Of a stretch of 64,000 bases of DNA, positions 47,581 through 58,424 are shown in pieces. Where the stretch lies: assembly GCA_000711775.1 (NCBI GenBank), contig ARYC01001377.1, positions 1 to 64,000 on the forward strand. Reading direction: 5' to 3'. Source of the stretch: Oxytricha trifallax (Eukaryota > Ciliophora > Spirotrichea > Sporadotrichida > Oxytrichidae). A model generated the notes under the pieces. That model ran no database searches, was not told the origin of the DNA, and saw only the letters and a program-made list of their open reading frames with translations. A program made the translations under genes and the position numbers. How positions within the stretch are numbered: the stretch's first letter is position 1; every line of letters begins with the position of its first letter.

Positions 47581-49258
47581 TTATGCAAAATCAATAATAA
47601 TAATATTATGATCACATTGAGATCTCTGGGGACCCCCGATCTAGTTTGCTTTTTAGTGCAAGTAAGGGACTAGCCCTGTAGTTAAGTTGGAGATTCTCTC
47701 CTGTATACTGAGTTTCATCTTCTTCTTTTGTTGTTTCTTCTCTTTCTTCCTTTGTTTCTTCCTTTACCTCTTGAGTTTCTCTTGTTGATTCCTCTCTTTT
47801 TGCCTCTCTTGGGTCCAGAATGTAGGATCTAGACTGTGTCTCCCATATCTTCGAATTTGAAAAAGGTGTCAAAGTGCTTGATATTGATTGAGAATTTGAG
47901 CTGTTTGGTGGCTATGAGTTCTTTACATCTCGTGGTGATTAGTTGGACTAGGTCGCTCTTCATGAAGAAAGTGTGTTTTTAGAGACATTTGACATAGATT
48001 TCTACTTTGTTGAGGTGGTCATGGTAGTCTGCTGAGATTGAGATGCAGCTGTGTTCATTGGCTGTGACATTCTTTATGATGATTGTTACTAGCAACTGGA
48101 AGAACTTTACTAATGGCAAGCTTGTTTCTTCCATTGAGTTTGTTTTCTCCTTGATGTCGGCCTTGAGTTAGTCATCATTCTTGTTTAGCCATTCTATTAA
48201 GGCTCCTTTGGTAAGGTCTCCGAACATGGCATTGGCAATTTGGGCAAATCTTTTTATTTGCTTGTAGATGTCTGTGTTAATTGAGTTCAGCCAGATTGAA
48301 ATGCATGATTCTCTTGTGTCGAACCTATTGATTAGTTAGGCTTTAGTAATGGTCTGCATATCTTTAGTTGAGTTAACTTATTAATTATATGTTTAATTTT
48401 AATAGTTACTATTTAATAGTAATTATTAAGGCTGATCCTTTAATTCTTAATTTGCTATTTAGTACCCCCTGTTACCGATGACGTATTTGACGCCAGCGTC
48501 TTCGCAAATTTTTCGGTAGTGATTCCTCATTCCTTCTGATAGTTCAGATTAACTATCTATGTAGTAGGTGTGTTGGCTGGAGTCGTCTTTTTCAGACTTG
48601 TCTTTGTCGTAAGCGTCGTATTCTTGAACTTCTTCGACTGAACTCCAGTCTTCTTAGTCTTCAGAGTAGATTACCTTTTTTGTTATAAGTCTACTGTTTC
48701 TGTTGCTATCGTTTAGATTGTTCTCGTATTCTCTGTATTTTTCGAATTCTTCGAGCTCTTTTTGGTGTTAAGGGTCTCTGATCTGATAGCGGTCTGAAGG
48801 TGGGGGTATGGGTGTTGTTTTTTCCTCGTAATCCGGAGGGGGGGCTGAAAAAGTTGACTAAGATAATTCATTTTAAGTTTAAGGTTTAATGAATTTATAA
48901 TTGATTGATACTAGTCTTAACATTTGAAAAAGTTGTTAAGTCCATAGTTGGACTTGGTCGTCTTTGTTTTCCGTGACGTATTGGAGTTTGGTTAACTGTA
49001 TTTGGAACTGGTATGAACTTTGTAGCCTTTTCTAATTAGTTTCCTGGATATAAAAGTTAGTATCTCTAGGATGTGTAGCCCCCATTGTTCTTTGTTGATT
49101 TTTATGATATCAATTGTGTATTGTGCTAGGTGATGAAGTTAGTTGTTCTCAATATCACCTTGTATGATATCTCTATTTAGTTTGCTCAGTATACCCATTC
49201 TGTGTTTCTTATTTAATAATTGTATTTTATTAATAATATAATTATGCAAAATCAATAA
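47581..49258 (-). mobile_element. retrotransposon unit with perfect 17-bp target duplication
   Basis: TTATGCAAAATCAATAA occurs at 47581-47597 and 49242-49258, so the insert is 47598-49241. Read on minus: a 5' end 43 bp before the ATG at 49198, one ORF of the MGILSK family, then the 3' tail (GGGCTAGTCCCTTAC, CGGGGGTCCCCAGAGATCTC, AATGTGATC) and a short (TTA)n. Removing the insert and one repeat restores the reading frame of the 22-kDa-type gene. Confidence 0.92.
47640..49198 (-). pseudogene. retro-unit ORF, MGILSK family, better preserved copy
   Basis: ATG 49198 (MGILSKLNRDIIQGDIENNQ). After an N-terminal helical region come a proline-rich PPPPDYEE-like stretch (APPPDYEEKTTPIPPP, about 48800-48850), a charged region rich in Glu/Asp/Ser (SEDQEDWSSVEEVQEYDAYD) and a helical domain (ITKAQLINRFDTRESCISIW ... 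FGDLTKGALIEWLNK). The C-terminus is basic then acidic (KEEREETTKEEDETQYTGEN), with one frame change near 47850. No enzyme motif. Homologous to 5610-7158. Possibly the retrotransposon's RNA-binding protein. Confidence 0.55.
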
Positions 49259-49703
49259 AGTCATCCGCTGTGAGCCCCTCGATTTATGGAATGGCAGTAA
49301 CTATTACTTCATTTATCTTGAGGTACTAAGAAAGTTTAGATGATAAAGGCTTACATTTTTATCTCCATTTATTATACTCTTCAGAAAATATACGTTGGTA
49401 CAAGTCAATTTTGGCAAATATGCGTTGCACTCTTGAGTAAGAAACTCGTAGAGCTCTTTCTTACTTCCAATCTTTTAACGTATTTAATTTACGTTGACTT
49501 CAGTGAGGTCTGCTCCCCCGTCCATGTGTTAATGTCAATAGCTTAGGTTTAAGTTTAAAGTTTAAATTATAATGATTTTATTATTAATTATTAAATAAGG
49601 AAATTAAATAGGGACTATTTGGTATGAAGAAAAATTCCTTACATAAACACAATTCTCATTAAAGTAATCTTTCTTCACAATAATTTAATAAGTAAAACTC
49701 TAG

Positions 49704-51345
49704 ATGAACCATTTAAGAACTTTGAAATCAAAGATCACAGATTTTTTCTAGAAAACAAATGGTGACGATTATAGTTAATCTGGAGATGAAGACTAGTCGT
49801 CAGATGAGCTTGAAAATTCAAATTTATCAATAGATCAGAACTCTTAATAATATACCTCAAATCTTCTATTGTGCCTAACCTCAGCATATTCAGCCTATCT
49901 AAATTAAGTTGCTCTGGAATTAGGATTTTAGTTAGCTAGAGAAGCAAGTATTACAAAAAGTTAAAGCGGGAATCCCATAATACTAGAACTAAGATCACAG
50001 AAAGGTTGCCTTGAATATTCAGCCTAACTCTTAGACATGGAGTATGTTAAGCCAAATAGATGTTATGAGATCTATTCTAAAAGCAATTATCATTGTAAAA
50101 ACGTTAAAGCAGTTGGACGAAAGTGCAGAAATGGAGTTACTGCAAAAACTTGAACATGAGAACGCGCTAAATGAGCATTAGCTAAAAGTTATAAATAGCC
50201 AAATCTAGCAAAGCGTAGATAGCTCTGCGGGGTACGATATAAGAAGCTTAAGTAGCTTAAATGAGACAAATGCTAAATACAAGGCGAAATTTAGGGTGCT
50301 GAAAAAACTTCCCAGTAAATTGAAATTAAAATATTAATTGAGGAGCATAAGGTGTCAATAAGTAGTCTGTAACGACGCTATAAGATGTCCAGGACATAAA
50401 TTTAAAGTTTAGCACGACTTAATCAATCAAGTACGGTTGCGATAAAAAAATAATACTCCCTTTAAACAAAGATAGCTACATCCTTTCCTGTAATGCTGCA
50501 TAAAAGATTTCATATAGATGAACGGAAGTTTAAACAGCTGTGAGGAAGTGTAGCGGCATGTGCAGAATCAGACTCATTGCAGAGTATCTATTTCAAGGAT
50601 AAGAGTATTCTTGAAAGAAGAAAGTAACCTTAGTTTTAGAAAGCAATATTACTTAAGTCCTAGAGTGAACATCTAAAAGTCCAAAATTTAGAGGTAGATA
50701 GCAGAGTTCTACTTTATCCAAATTATTTTTGAAGGGAAAACTATAATTAATTTAGATGAAAGCCAAATTAGGTACAGTCATAATAGATCAAAGTCATGGA
50801 AGTCACGAGGTTTACTTAATCACACCACTTAATCTAAAAGATTAAATTAAATCGGAATCTTAGCAGGTCTTTCCAGTCAAGGCGACGCATACTTTGTTGT
50901 AAATAAAGGGAAGTCCTGTAGTCAAACTGTCTATTATTTCCTATTGCAGCTAGTGAACCATTTAAACACCAAGGATGAAAATTGGAGAGAGAATCTGATT
51001 ATCATGCTTGACAATGCATCCTACCATAGGAGTGAATTTTTGACAAGAAAGCTCAGACTTCTAAACATACCAACATTGTATCTTGGTCCTTACCATTTCA
51101 TGCTTGCTCCTGTAGAAAGACTATTTGCCTTAATTAAAAGAGGGATAACTTCTAATTAATAAAACAGATAATCCTAATTTCCTGCTCAAATTAAAACTAA
51201 TAAAATGGATTTAAAGAAGGTGAGCTATGCTTAAATCTATTTTCTTGCTAAGTAAATCTAAGGCATTTATTGTTAGTGGGCTTAAAAATGCTTCACAAAG
51301 TCTTTAACTATTGCCCTCAACGACTTAAACCTTTAAAATATCTGA
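49704..51345 (+). pseudogene. DDE transposase (element J), IS630/Tc1 type
   Basis: ATG 49704 (MNHLRTLKSKITDFFQKTNG), with an acidic Ser/Asp-rich N-terminus; TGA 51343-51345. A coiled stretch (EMELLQKLEHENALNEHQLK) precedes the catalytic domain: INLDESQIRYSHN (about 50749-50790), LIIMLDNASYHRSEFL (about 50995-51042) and GPYHFMLAPVERLFALIKRG (about 51085-51145). Frame changes near 50050, 50330 and 50740. About 30% longer than the TBE transposase because of the N-terminal extension. Closest relative in the window is the transposase of element I. Confidence 0.85.
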
Positions 51346-51792
51346 GACTAGCCCTGCAACATCATTGAAATTTCATAGTAGACAAGTGTAATCACTGGCA
51401 AGATTAACACTTTGAACTTTAAATTTATTAATTTATTCAAAGATTTTAAAATGTAAAATATTTAAAAAGGACTAGTCTATATATCATAAAAAACACCTTA
51501 AGTCACTTATAATAATATGTACTTTATATTGAACTTTATAGGCAATATTTAAAGTTTTATATATAAGTTACAAGGTAACTAATTATTTTCTATAGTTTAG
51601 TTTAATGAAAATACAAATTTAAACTATTTTGAGTTTAAAAATTATATTAAAGTCATAAGTTAAAGATAGATTCATTAAAGAAATTATTTTGATATAATAT
51701 AAAATATTTAATTTCTAATATTTATAAGTATTTATTTGACGATTTCCAATTTACATATACAAGAAATCACAATTTTACAATATTAAAACTTA

Positions 51793-52460
51793 GTGCGGAT
51801 ATCAGCTTATATATGGAGCTGATATCAGCGCATTTAAAATTTAATTAATAAAATCAATTTATAAGCTTATTTTTAAATGTTATTATTTAATAATAAAAAT
51901 TTGCTTTACATTGGTAAGTCATCCTCTAAAATTGTATTTTATAAATAACCAATAAATTTCTATCTAATAGATATATTTTTATTGTATTAAAGCTTTTATA
52001 AGTGAAAGTAATTGTTTTATTTGTTTAATTTTATCAAATTTTTAATAGAGCTGATATCAGCTTTTAATTTGAGCTGATATCAGCGCTATCTAAATTTTTA
52101 ATACAAACTAGTATTAAAACTAAATAGATTGTGTTTTACGTTTAATTTAAACACTTGAATTTATAATCTATATGTAATGCCTGATAAAAAGTCACAAATA
52201 ATTTTGACTTCAATAATTTACACATTAACTTCAAAATGAATTTAATAGCTAATTTATTATTGTCAAAAATTTCTTATGAAAAACTAATACTTTTGATTTG
52301 AGTTATTTAAAAATTATATAAAGATCAGCACACTAGCTTTTATAGACCTTTTTAAATAAGCCATCTATTTATTAGAGCTTTACTTTATAGTTTTTCGAAA
52401 TAACTATCAATATCAGCTGCATTTATTTGATGGATTTAATTACAAGCGCTGATATCAGCT
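51793..52460. repeat. AT-rich element with GCTGATATCAGC palindromes
   Basis: The palindrome GAGCTGATATCAGC(GC/T) or a variant recurs at about 51795, 51817, 52049, 52071, 52413 and 52445, clustered towards both ends of a roughly 670-bp non-coding AT-rich segment. The arrangement resembles the GGAATTCC element at 32012-33854. Probably a small non-autonomous element; exact termini not resolved. Confidence 0.5.
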
Positions 52461-52469
52461 AAAAAAATT

Positions 52470-52940
52470 ATAACAAAATATATAAATAGAAAGAGCTGGA
52501 ATTATAGAATACTTTTTGTTAAAAGCAGCAATAATTTAATCATAAAATACTAAAGCAACTAAGCGTAAGTGAAGTAGATGAAATATGATTGAAACTTATA
52601 ACTCTTTAAATTATCTTCTTATGTAAATTTGAGGGTGGCTATGACAAATAAATTGCCTTATATATTAATTTGGGCATTATCATCCTATTTGTTGAAAAAA
52701 GATTCAAAATAAAAGTAATAAATAAAGTTAAAATTAAACCTAGGAAGGACTATTTCAAGTTAATTACTAAAATATAATAATAAATTTAAAATAGGTTGGA
52801 AGTGTAAACTAACTTTGCTACTTAAACATATGTGAACAATTCGTAAACTTAAAATAAAATATTTATTCTACAACCAAACTTTAAGCATAAATTCTAGAAA
52901 TAAACAAAGAAGCCAATTAATATTTATAACTTACTATCAA
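52470..52940. other. AT-rich stretch, no gene seen
   Basis: Upstream region of the zinc finger-MT-A70 gene of element J; no motif recognised. Confidence 0.4.
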
Positions 52941-52944
52941 CACA

Positions 52945-54590
52945 ATGGGAAGAGGCAAAGATACAAAACTAAACAGAGCATCCTAAAACTAAAAGGAAAG
53001 TGGAAGCAGAGCAGCATATCTCTGCTTGTATTGTAGACAATTAAGCAAACTAAATCAGCATGTGTCTTCAAGAAATATAAATGGGCACGTAAAAACTTCA
53101 CACAGAACACTTTTCTTTCAGACAAGAACATTTCTCTCATTGATTTTAAAGCAGTTGAGGGCAGAGATTATGAAAAGACGAGCCATTAAATTTAGGAATT
53201 TTAGAAACCGGATGCAAAGAATGCAATAAAAATAAAAACTTAATATTGCAGAGATTAAATAAACTAATTAACTAGATACTGCGACTCATAAGAAAGCGGT
53301 GATGAGAAAATGGAAATCGAGAAATAATAGTTTAATGAAGTTCTTTTAAAATTTTAGGATAATGGATTTCTAAATTAATTAGAATTAATAAATACCACGA
53401 CAGATTGGAAGCCAGATTTTTAATGTGAACTTTATGAGCAGCTTCTGTGCAAATAACATATGATGAATCATTTAATTAAGTGTCATTAAATTCAGAAATA
53501 AAATGAAAAAGCTGAGAAAATAATTATTGATTTTGTCACACCAGACAATTAAAATAAAAAAGATTGCCTAGAAAATTAAAACTATATAAAATAGTTAGGT
53601 ACATCTTGTTGAGTTCTCATAACAAAACCTCTAGCATTAAATATAAATTTACAAGTATGATCTATTAGACAGTAATTTACAAAAGTTGCACACAGTAAAC
53701 AAATTTATAAACAAATGCTTTAATTATCTGCTTGAACTTGTGGAAGAAGTCTTAAATTATTTATACTCAGTAAAATAGATGATACTTAATGACACTATTC
53801 AGCAAATTTAGCAAAAAGGTTAAGTAGATTTCCTAAAGATTTAAGAACAAGTTGATGAAGAACGATAACAATATGATAAAATTTTTGAAACTTATTAAAA
53901 TAGCCTGGAAAAATTAGATGAAAATTTGGAAATAAACTTAAAAGAATTAAAAAAATCCCCTCAATCCCCATTAATGCAGATTTAACTAAAAAAGGCTTCT
54001 GCAAAAGTTTATCAAGTGTTTATCTGAAAATATACGGATAAAAGTTTTCAGCAGTGGCAAAAGAGTACGCCTGGCCAATAGATTTTAAAACTGAGAGCGG
54101 AAACTAGTTTATTCCTTAAATAACCTTATCTATGAAAGATCAATATGAATCAGAAATCGAAGACTTGCAAGATTAAGGCTATCTTTTCATGTGGATAGTG
54201 GCTCAGAAATTTGTTGATGCGATTGCTTTCATGCTTCTAATAGGTTACAGGTAAGAAAATAGTTTTTTTAATTTTCTATACTTATAGAGTTGTTGATTCT
54301 ATATGCAGGGTAAAGAATGGTTAAAATAAGAAGTACAAAAAAGAGCTGGGTATCACGTTCGCCATAGCAAGGAGATTTGCCTCATAGGATTAAAAGGAAA
54401 TTTTCCACCTACTATGAATTCTTTTACTGCTGACAATGTCATTGAAACCATTCTAGGGAAGAATTCAGCAAAACTAGAAGCGTTGAAAGACATCATTGAA
54501 AAAATGTGCCCAGGTGGACACTATTTAGAGTTGTTTGCGAGGCAAAATAATTTAAGAGTTGGTTGGGTGTCAGTCGGTAATGAGATATGA
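52945..54590 (+). pseudogene. C2H2 zinc finger-MT-A70 methyltransferase (element J)
   Basis: ATG 52945 (MGRGKDTKLNRASQNQKESG), TGA 54588-54590. Finger 1 is unusual (CLYCRQLSKLNQ ... HVKTSH); finger 2 reads CELYEQLLCKQHMMNHLIKC then H (about 53420-53485), with its second Cys changed to Tyr. A coiled middle (QVDFLKIQEQVDEERQQYDK) leads to the MT-A70 domain: QGYLFMWIVAQKFVDAIAFM, GYHVRHSKEICLIGLKGNFP, ALKDIIEKMCPGGHYLELFA and RVGWVSVGNEI. The DPPW position appears as EYAWP. An intron with a GTAAGA donor at about 54254 and further frame changes are present. Loss of DPPW recalls MTA9-type non-catalytic partners, but decay is as likely. Confidence 0.8.
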
Positions 54591-54599
54591 GTCAAAGTG

Positions 54600-55020
54600 T
54601 TAATTAATTTTAATTTGCATATAAATTTCGTTCTATACTTCAAAAATTTTACCTAAGCTTAAATAGATAAGATAGTATCCTGAAAATCATAAACATAAAG
54701 GAAGTTCCAGATTTGTCATAGTTAGATGATGAAACTAGTAAGGAAACTAAATGAAGTGTAATATGTCAATGACTCTGGTCAAATACTCATTCTGGTATAT
54801 ATGCCTATTATTGTAAACTAATTGAGATTTCATTTAGTTTATAAATGAATATTAAGGTCGTATTAAATGTCTTTCAAATTTAAACACCCTAATAATATGC
54901 TGACTACTAATATATATCTATGCCGTTTCCATAATATCCACTAAGGTTATTTTAATTGTTAGTTATAATTATGAATGTAATATTGAAATAATTGGCTTCT
55001 ATTGAAATTATTGAAATGGG
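54600..55020. other. AT-rich stretch, no gene seen
   Basis: No sustained frame seen. Confidence 0.4.
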
Positions 55021-55027
55021 CACTTAA

Positions 55028-55575
55028 TGAATAACGAAGATTTAAAGAGCAATATTCACTAAGGTTGCTTCCAACTAAAGTTTTTAAATCCTACAAGAAA
55101 CAAGGTAAGTCTTCACAGAATTTTACAGAATATTGAATGTAAGTATTTAATAATTAATTGTGGAGGAGGACAACTTCTTCTAGAAGTCTAGGGTACTATA
55201 AAAATTCTTTTTAGATTTATCCTAATTCCCTAATAGAACTTACTTTTTTAGGAGTAAGTAACCATAGTGATTGCTACTCCCGGGAAGAAAGAAGAAAAAC
55301 CATATCAATTTTAAGATACGTTCTTCCTCCTTTATTCAGAGGAGAATTTAAATGTCAAGTATAAACCGCCTATATATATAATAGAATATTTTATAGTGTG
55401 CATATTTGTTTTGTTATTTTATAATATAGAGAGAATTAATGAACATTATGATAAAACTATATATAAAAGAGGTAATTCATTGAATTATTAATTGGGTAAT
55501 TGCCATTAAGAAACTGCAGACCATCTTGTTAATCAAAATATGAATCGAATATTTGAATTTTAAGATCCTGTGTGA
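55028..55575 (+). CDS. hypothetical spliced gene
   Basis: ATG 55028 (MNNEDLKSNIHQGCFQLKFL). Two probable introns: GTAAGTCTTCAC...TTTTACAG (about 55107-55129) and GTCTAGGGTACTAT...TTTTTTAG (about 55187-55251). After the second, the frame runs EQVTIVIATPGKKEEKPYQF and QDTFFLLYSEENLNVKYKPP and on to HLVNQNMNRIFEFQDPV at TGA 55573. The splices keep the frame, and TAA/TAG serve as Gln. Part of 55370-55430 may be a third intron. No family recognised; it may be cargo of element J or an unrelated gene segment. Confidence 0.45.
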
Positions 55576-55579
55576 TCCA

Positions 55580-56740
55580 TAATTATTTCGTGTAATTTAA
55601 AAATTTAATAGTAATTAATTAAAATATCTCATTATTTAAATGATAATAAATCTAAACAAAAAACAAATTCAGTTTGATTAAACAAAGCAAAAAACCAGTT
55701 ATTATAACAATGAATCTAGTAAAATATAACTCTTTGGATTTCTATGTATTAAATTAATTAAAAAGAAGTTAGTTATTGTTTAAGTATTGTTTTATAATTA
55801 GTCTTCGTACCATAAGTGAGAAATAATTCATTATTTAATTAGCAAGTTATGATTATGATGGAGGTATAATCTCTGGATCTAAGTGAATTTAAATATCTAT
55901 ATTCATTAATAATAATTACAATTTTAATTTACTCTTTAACTTGATTAGTTTATACTTTATAATGAATTCCATTTGTAGAATCAAATCACAGAAGCATTTA
56001 AATATTACTTATTATTTAACAATTTCAGCATTAATTTCATTAATATTTGATGTATCAAACTTTAACAAAGAAATTTCTTAATTAAATTTATAATTAATCT
56101 TTTCCTTGGCTTATTTCAACCGATTAAACCATTTCTATATAATATAAATTATTCAATAATCTCATAAAATAATTAACACTGAGAGAAAGCCATTCAGATA
56201 GTCAATCAGACAATATGATAATTTTGCAATTTAATTCTATATAGTCTCCTCAATACTATTTAATGGCCAATAGATGAGAAACCCATTTCCTGGATAGGTA
56301 GATGCATTTCTTAAGGAAGTTATAGTTATGGAATTTTTATTAAACTTTGATTATTCAAAATAGAGCTTGGCCATAAAATTTATTTGTATTAGTTATGTAT
56401 ATAAGGATTAGATCTTGTTATTAAAATATTTAAATATTAAAGGAATGCAATTAATGATTCAGAAATTTCAACAGCAATAGATAATACAGAAAGATAAATT
56501 TTACAATTTAAGATTCCTATCATCTTTCAGTAATTCATCTGTTATACTGTTAAGCTTAGATTTCACAAGATGTTGGCTTCTATGCATAACTCGCTTAAGG
56601 AACAAAAGTACATGCTATACGGTTTATTAAAGATGATCATTGATTTTAAATATCATTTTAATATTAATATCATGATAAATAAAAATGTTTGTTAGGTAAA
56701 GTCTATATGAAACTTGAAATTCAGATTTATATAGTTAAAT
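55580..56740. other. AT-rich stretch, no gene seen
   Basis: No sustained frame and no clear repeat by eye. Confidence 0.5.
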
Positions 56741-56753
56741 AATTATTATTAAT

Positions 56754-57045
56754 ACTACTACTACTTGTAAAACCCCGTTAGTCAATTATAAATGAAGATT
56801 GGGGATTAAGATTAATAAAATTAAAATATATTTATTATTGGCTAAAAATAAATATAATTAGGCTAAAAACAAATATACGCACCCTGATTGGTTTATTTTA
56901 TAGAGACAATTATTCGAGCCAATGGTTTTAATAATTAGCCGAAACTTTAATAATTTAAGCCAATAAAAAATATTTTTTAATTTTATTAATCTTAATCCCC
57001 AATCTTCATTCTTAATTGACTAATGGGGTTTAAGTAGTAGTAGTG
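56754..57045. mobile_element. MITE with telomere-like termini
   Basis: Inverted termini of about 60 bp: TAAAACCCCGTTAGTCAATT ... from 56768 and the mirror ending GGGGTTTA at 57032; outside them ACT/AGT triplet runs are also mirrored. The 265-bp interior has no ORF. The AAAACCCC...GGGGTTT ends suggest mobilisation by a TBE-like transposase. It lies at the outer edge of repeat C. Confidence 0.8.
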
Positions 57046-57560
57046 AATCACTAAGGTAAATATAGAAATTAGAAATCTAGAAATAAAAATTCCTAGACTT
57101 ATTTATTAATAATACTTAATTACATTTACAATTATATATAAAGTTTTAAGATGTCTATCACATATTCTTGATGTTCTTCTTCGCAGTCTGCGCTGACACT
57201 AATGAAGACTAGCCACTTAGGTGCCTCTTCAACTCCAAAGTCTAATCCTGGAGGGCTTATCCAGTGCCTTCAGCAGTAGTAGTCTTAGGTTTTTTTCTGG
57301 GTTGGTTATATTGAGATCAGACATTTCACTTATTTTATTGGCCATCTCTCACCTCCCATAAAAAAACTTTGAACCTGAACTGGCCAATACTTTTTTTCTT
57401 CTGAGCCTTCAGCAGTAGAGTTGCTCCTGATTCCCGGCTTTGTCATGGGGGGGGGCATGTCCCTTGCCTCGATCATTCACAGCTGCACTAGACCATCTTA
57501 TTTCTTTCTGTGCATAATAACGATCTCCCAATAGTAAATGTAATTAAGTATTATTTACTA
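57033..57560 (+). repeat. GC-module repeat, copy C
   Basis: Head at about 57033-57100 (gtagtagtgaatcactaagg ... agaaatctagaaat), perfect 22-bp inverted arms 57108-57129 (AATAATACTTAATTACATTT then AC) and 57534-57555. The core contains the module (minus: GAGGCAAGGGACATGCCCCC, about 57451-57472) and, on minus near 57170-57270, a protein-like scrap PPGLDFGVEEAPKWLVFISV that I cannot assign. Confidence 0.75.
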
Positions 57561-57834
57561 TTACTATTTTAATTATAATTGAATGAACGTATTTTACTAG
57601 TAAGTAAAAGTATTTATTATTTCTACTTTCTTTCTTACTTTAAATACAGCTGATTGCTTTGCTTACTAGTAAACCATTACCCTTTCGTCCTTAAAATTAA
57701 TAAATTTTCAATATTAACTATTTGTTCAGTCACTTCCTATTCTACAGTGCGTTATAATATATATTGTTACTTATGAAATCGAATTTGATTTAATTTCTTT
57801 GGCCATTTTAGCCAAGTGATCTTATAAAATTAAT

Positions 57835-58106
57835 TTGAATTATTGGGGAATTGTTATAGAAGTAAGTAAAGCGAAGGGAATTACTCACTCAATGGTGTTG
57901 AGGCTGTGCTTTGTGGCAGAACAAGAGGAAGTCACTTCGCCAAATTTCAATGAACCCAATTACCAAAAATATATAATTTCAATACAAATGCCTGCCTTTA
58001 CAAAATGTCTCATAGTTGTGATTTATCATATATCAATAGTAGGAGCTGCTAAAAATAAAGGATATTTGTTAATGTATCAAGCTTGCTACCTTAAATATTA
58101 ATGATT
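57835..58106 (+). CDS. possible coding exon
   Basis: An open frame from about 57820 to TGA 58104, for example GITHSMVLRLCFVAEQEEVT and NKGYLLMYQACYLKYQ. It lacks a clear ATG (first Met is internal). It is less AT-rich than its flanks between 57880 and 57960. Not recognised. Confidence 0.3.
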
Positions 58107-58109
58107 TGC

Positions 58110-58424
58110 TTTATATTTCAATTTCATTTTTAACATTGTTTGTATATTTTCATTATTCATACATATAGATTATAGGATAACTTAAAAATTTATATACAAA
58201 TCATTAAGTAAACAACAATGAATAAAGTTATAAAATATGGTAATAATTAGATATCATAATTTATTTCCTCATAATTGTTGAGAAACAATTTGGTATTGAG
58301 CCTATTTTTATTAATTTATGTGTAGGATATTCCTCAACCCAATGTTCTTATCAAATATTGATCAATATTAAATTAGCTTAATGAATTCATGTTTAAATTC
58401 AATGCATAATCAGGAATCTTAGTT
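58110..58424. other. AT-rich stretch, no gene seen
   Basis: Nothing seen. Confidence 0.4.

Larger units (their letters stand above)
47000..49525 (-). pseudogene. 22-kDa-type protein (element J), split by a LINE
   Basis: ATG 49525 (MDGGADLTEVNVNQIRQKIG), then SKKELYEFLTQECNAYLPKL, a 29-bp intron (GTAAGC...TTCTTAG, about 49327-49355), and after splicing YLKINEVIVTAIPQIEGLTA. The retro-unit and its target duplication interrupt the gene at DDFIDFAQRN; reading resumes at 47590 with NQQALSFLPDQ, one TGA, then WLHLDKQWICDMIMTIDPKG. A second intron lies near 47325, and the C-terminus is a long basic coiled coil (QRKRRHQEIEKVKQEQQQLN; EMSSLQKQLDELNKYKSLVM). It aligns with the copy in element I throughout and with TBE and G at SKxxLYxFLTQ and IP-E-(S/T)(V/A). 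Confidence 0.75.
47000..54600 (-). mobile_element. transposon J: TBE-related, with zinc finger-MT-A70, LINE-interrupted
   Basis: Gene set: 22-kDa-type (-), transposase (+), zinc finger-MT-A70 (+); the 22-kDa gene and the transposase diverge from about 49.6 kb, as in element I. A retro-unit (47598-49241) splits the 22-kDa gene and a palindrome-rich AT element (51793-52460) sits between transposase and methyltransferase. Termini were not found, so the limits are those of the genes; the SecA-like gene directly left could be additional cargo. Confidence 0.6.

Noticed and set aside
49340..49546. 68-aa plus-strand ORF
   Set aside because: Antisense of the first exons of the 22-kDa-type gene of element J, which aligns with its homologue on minus.
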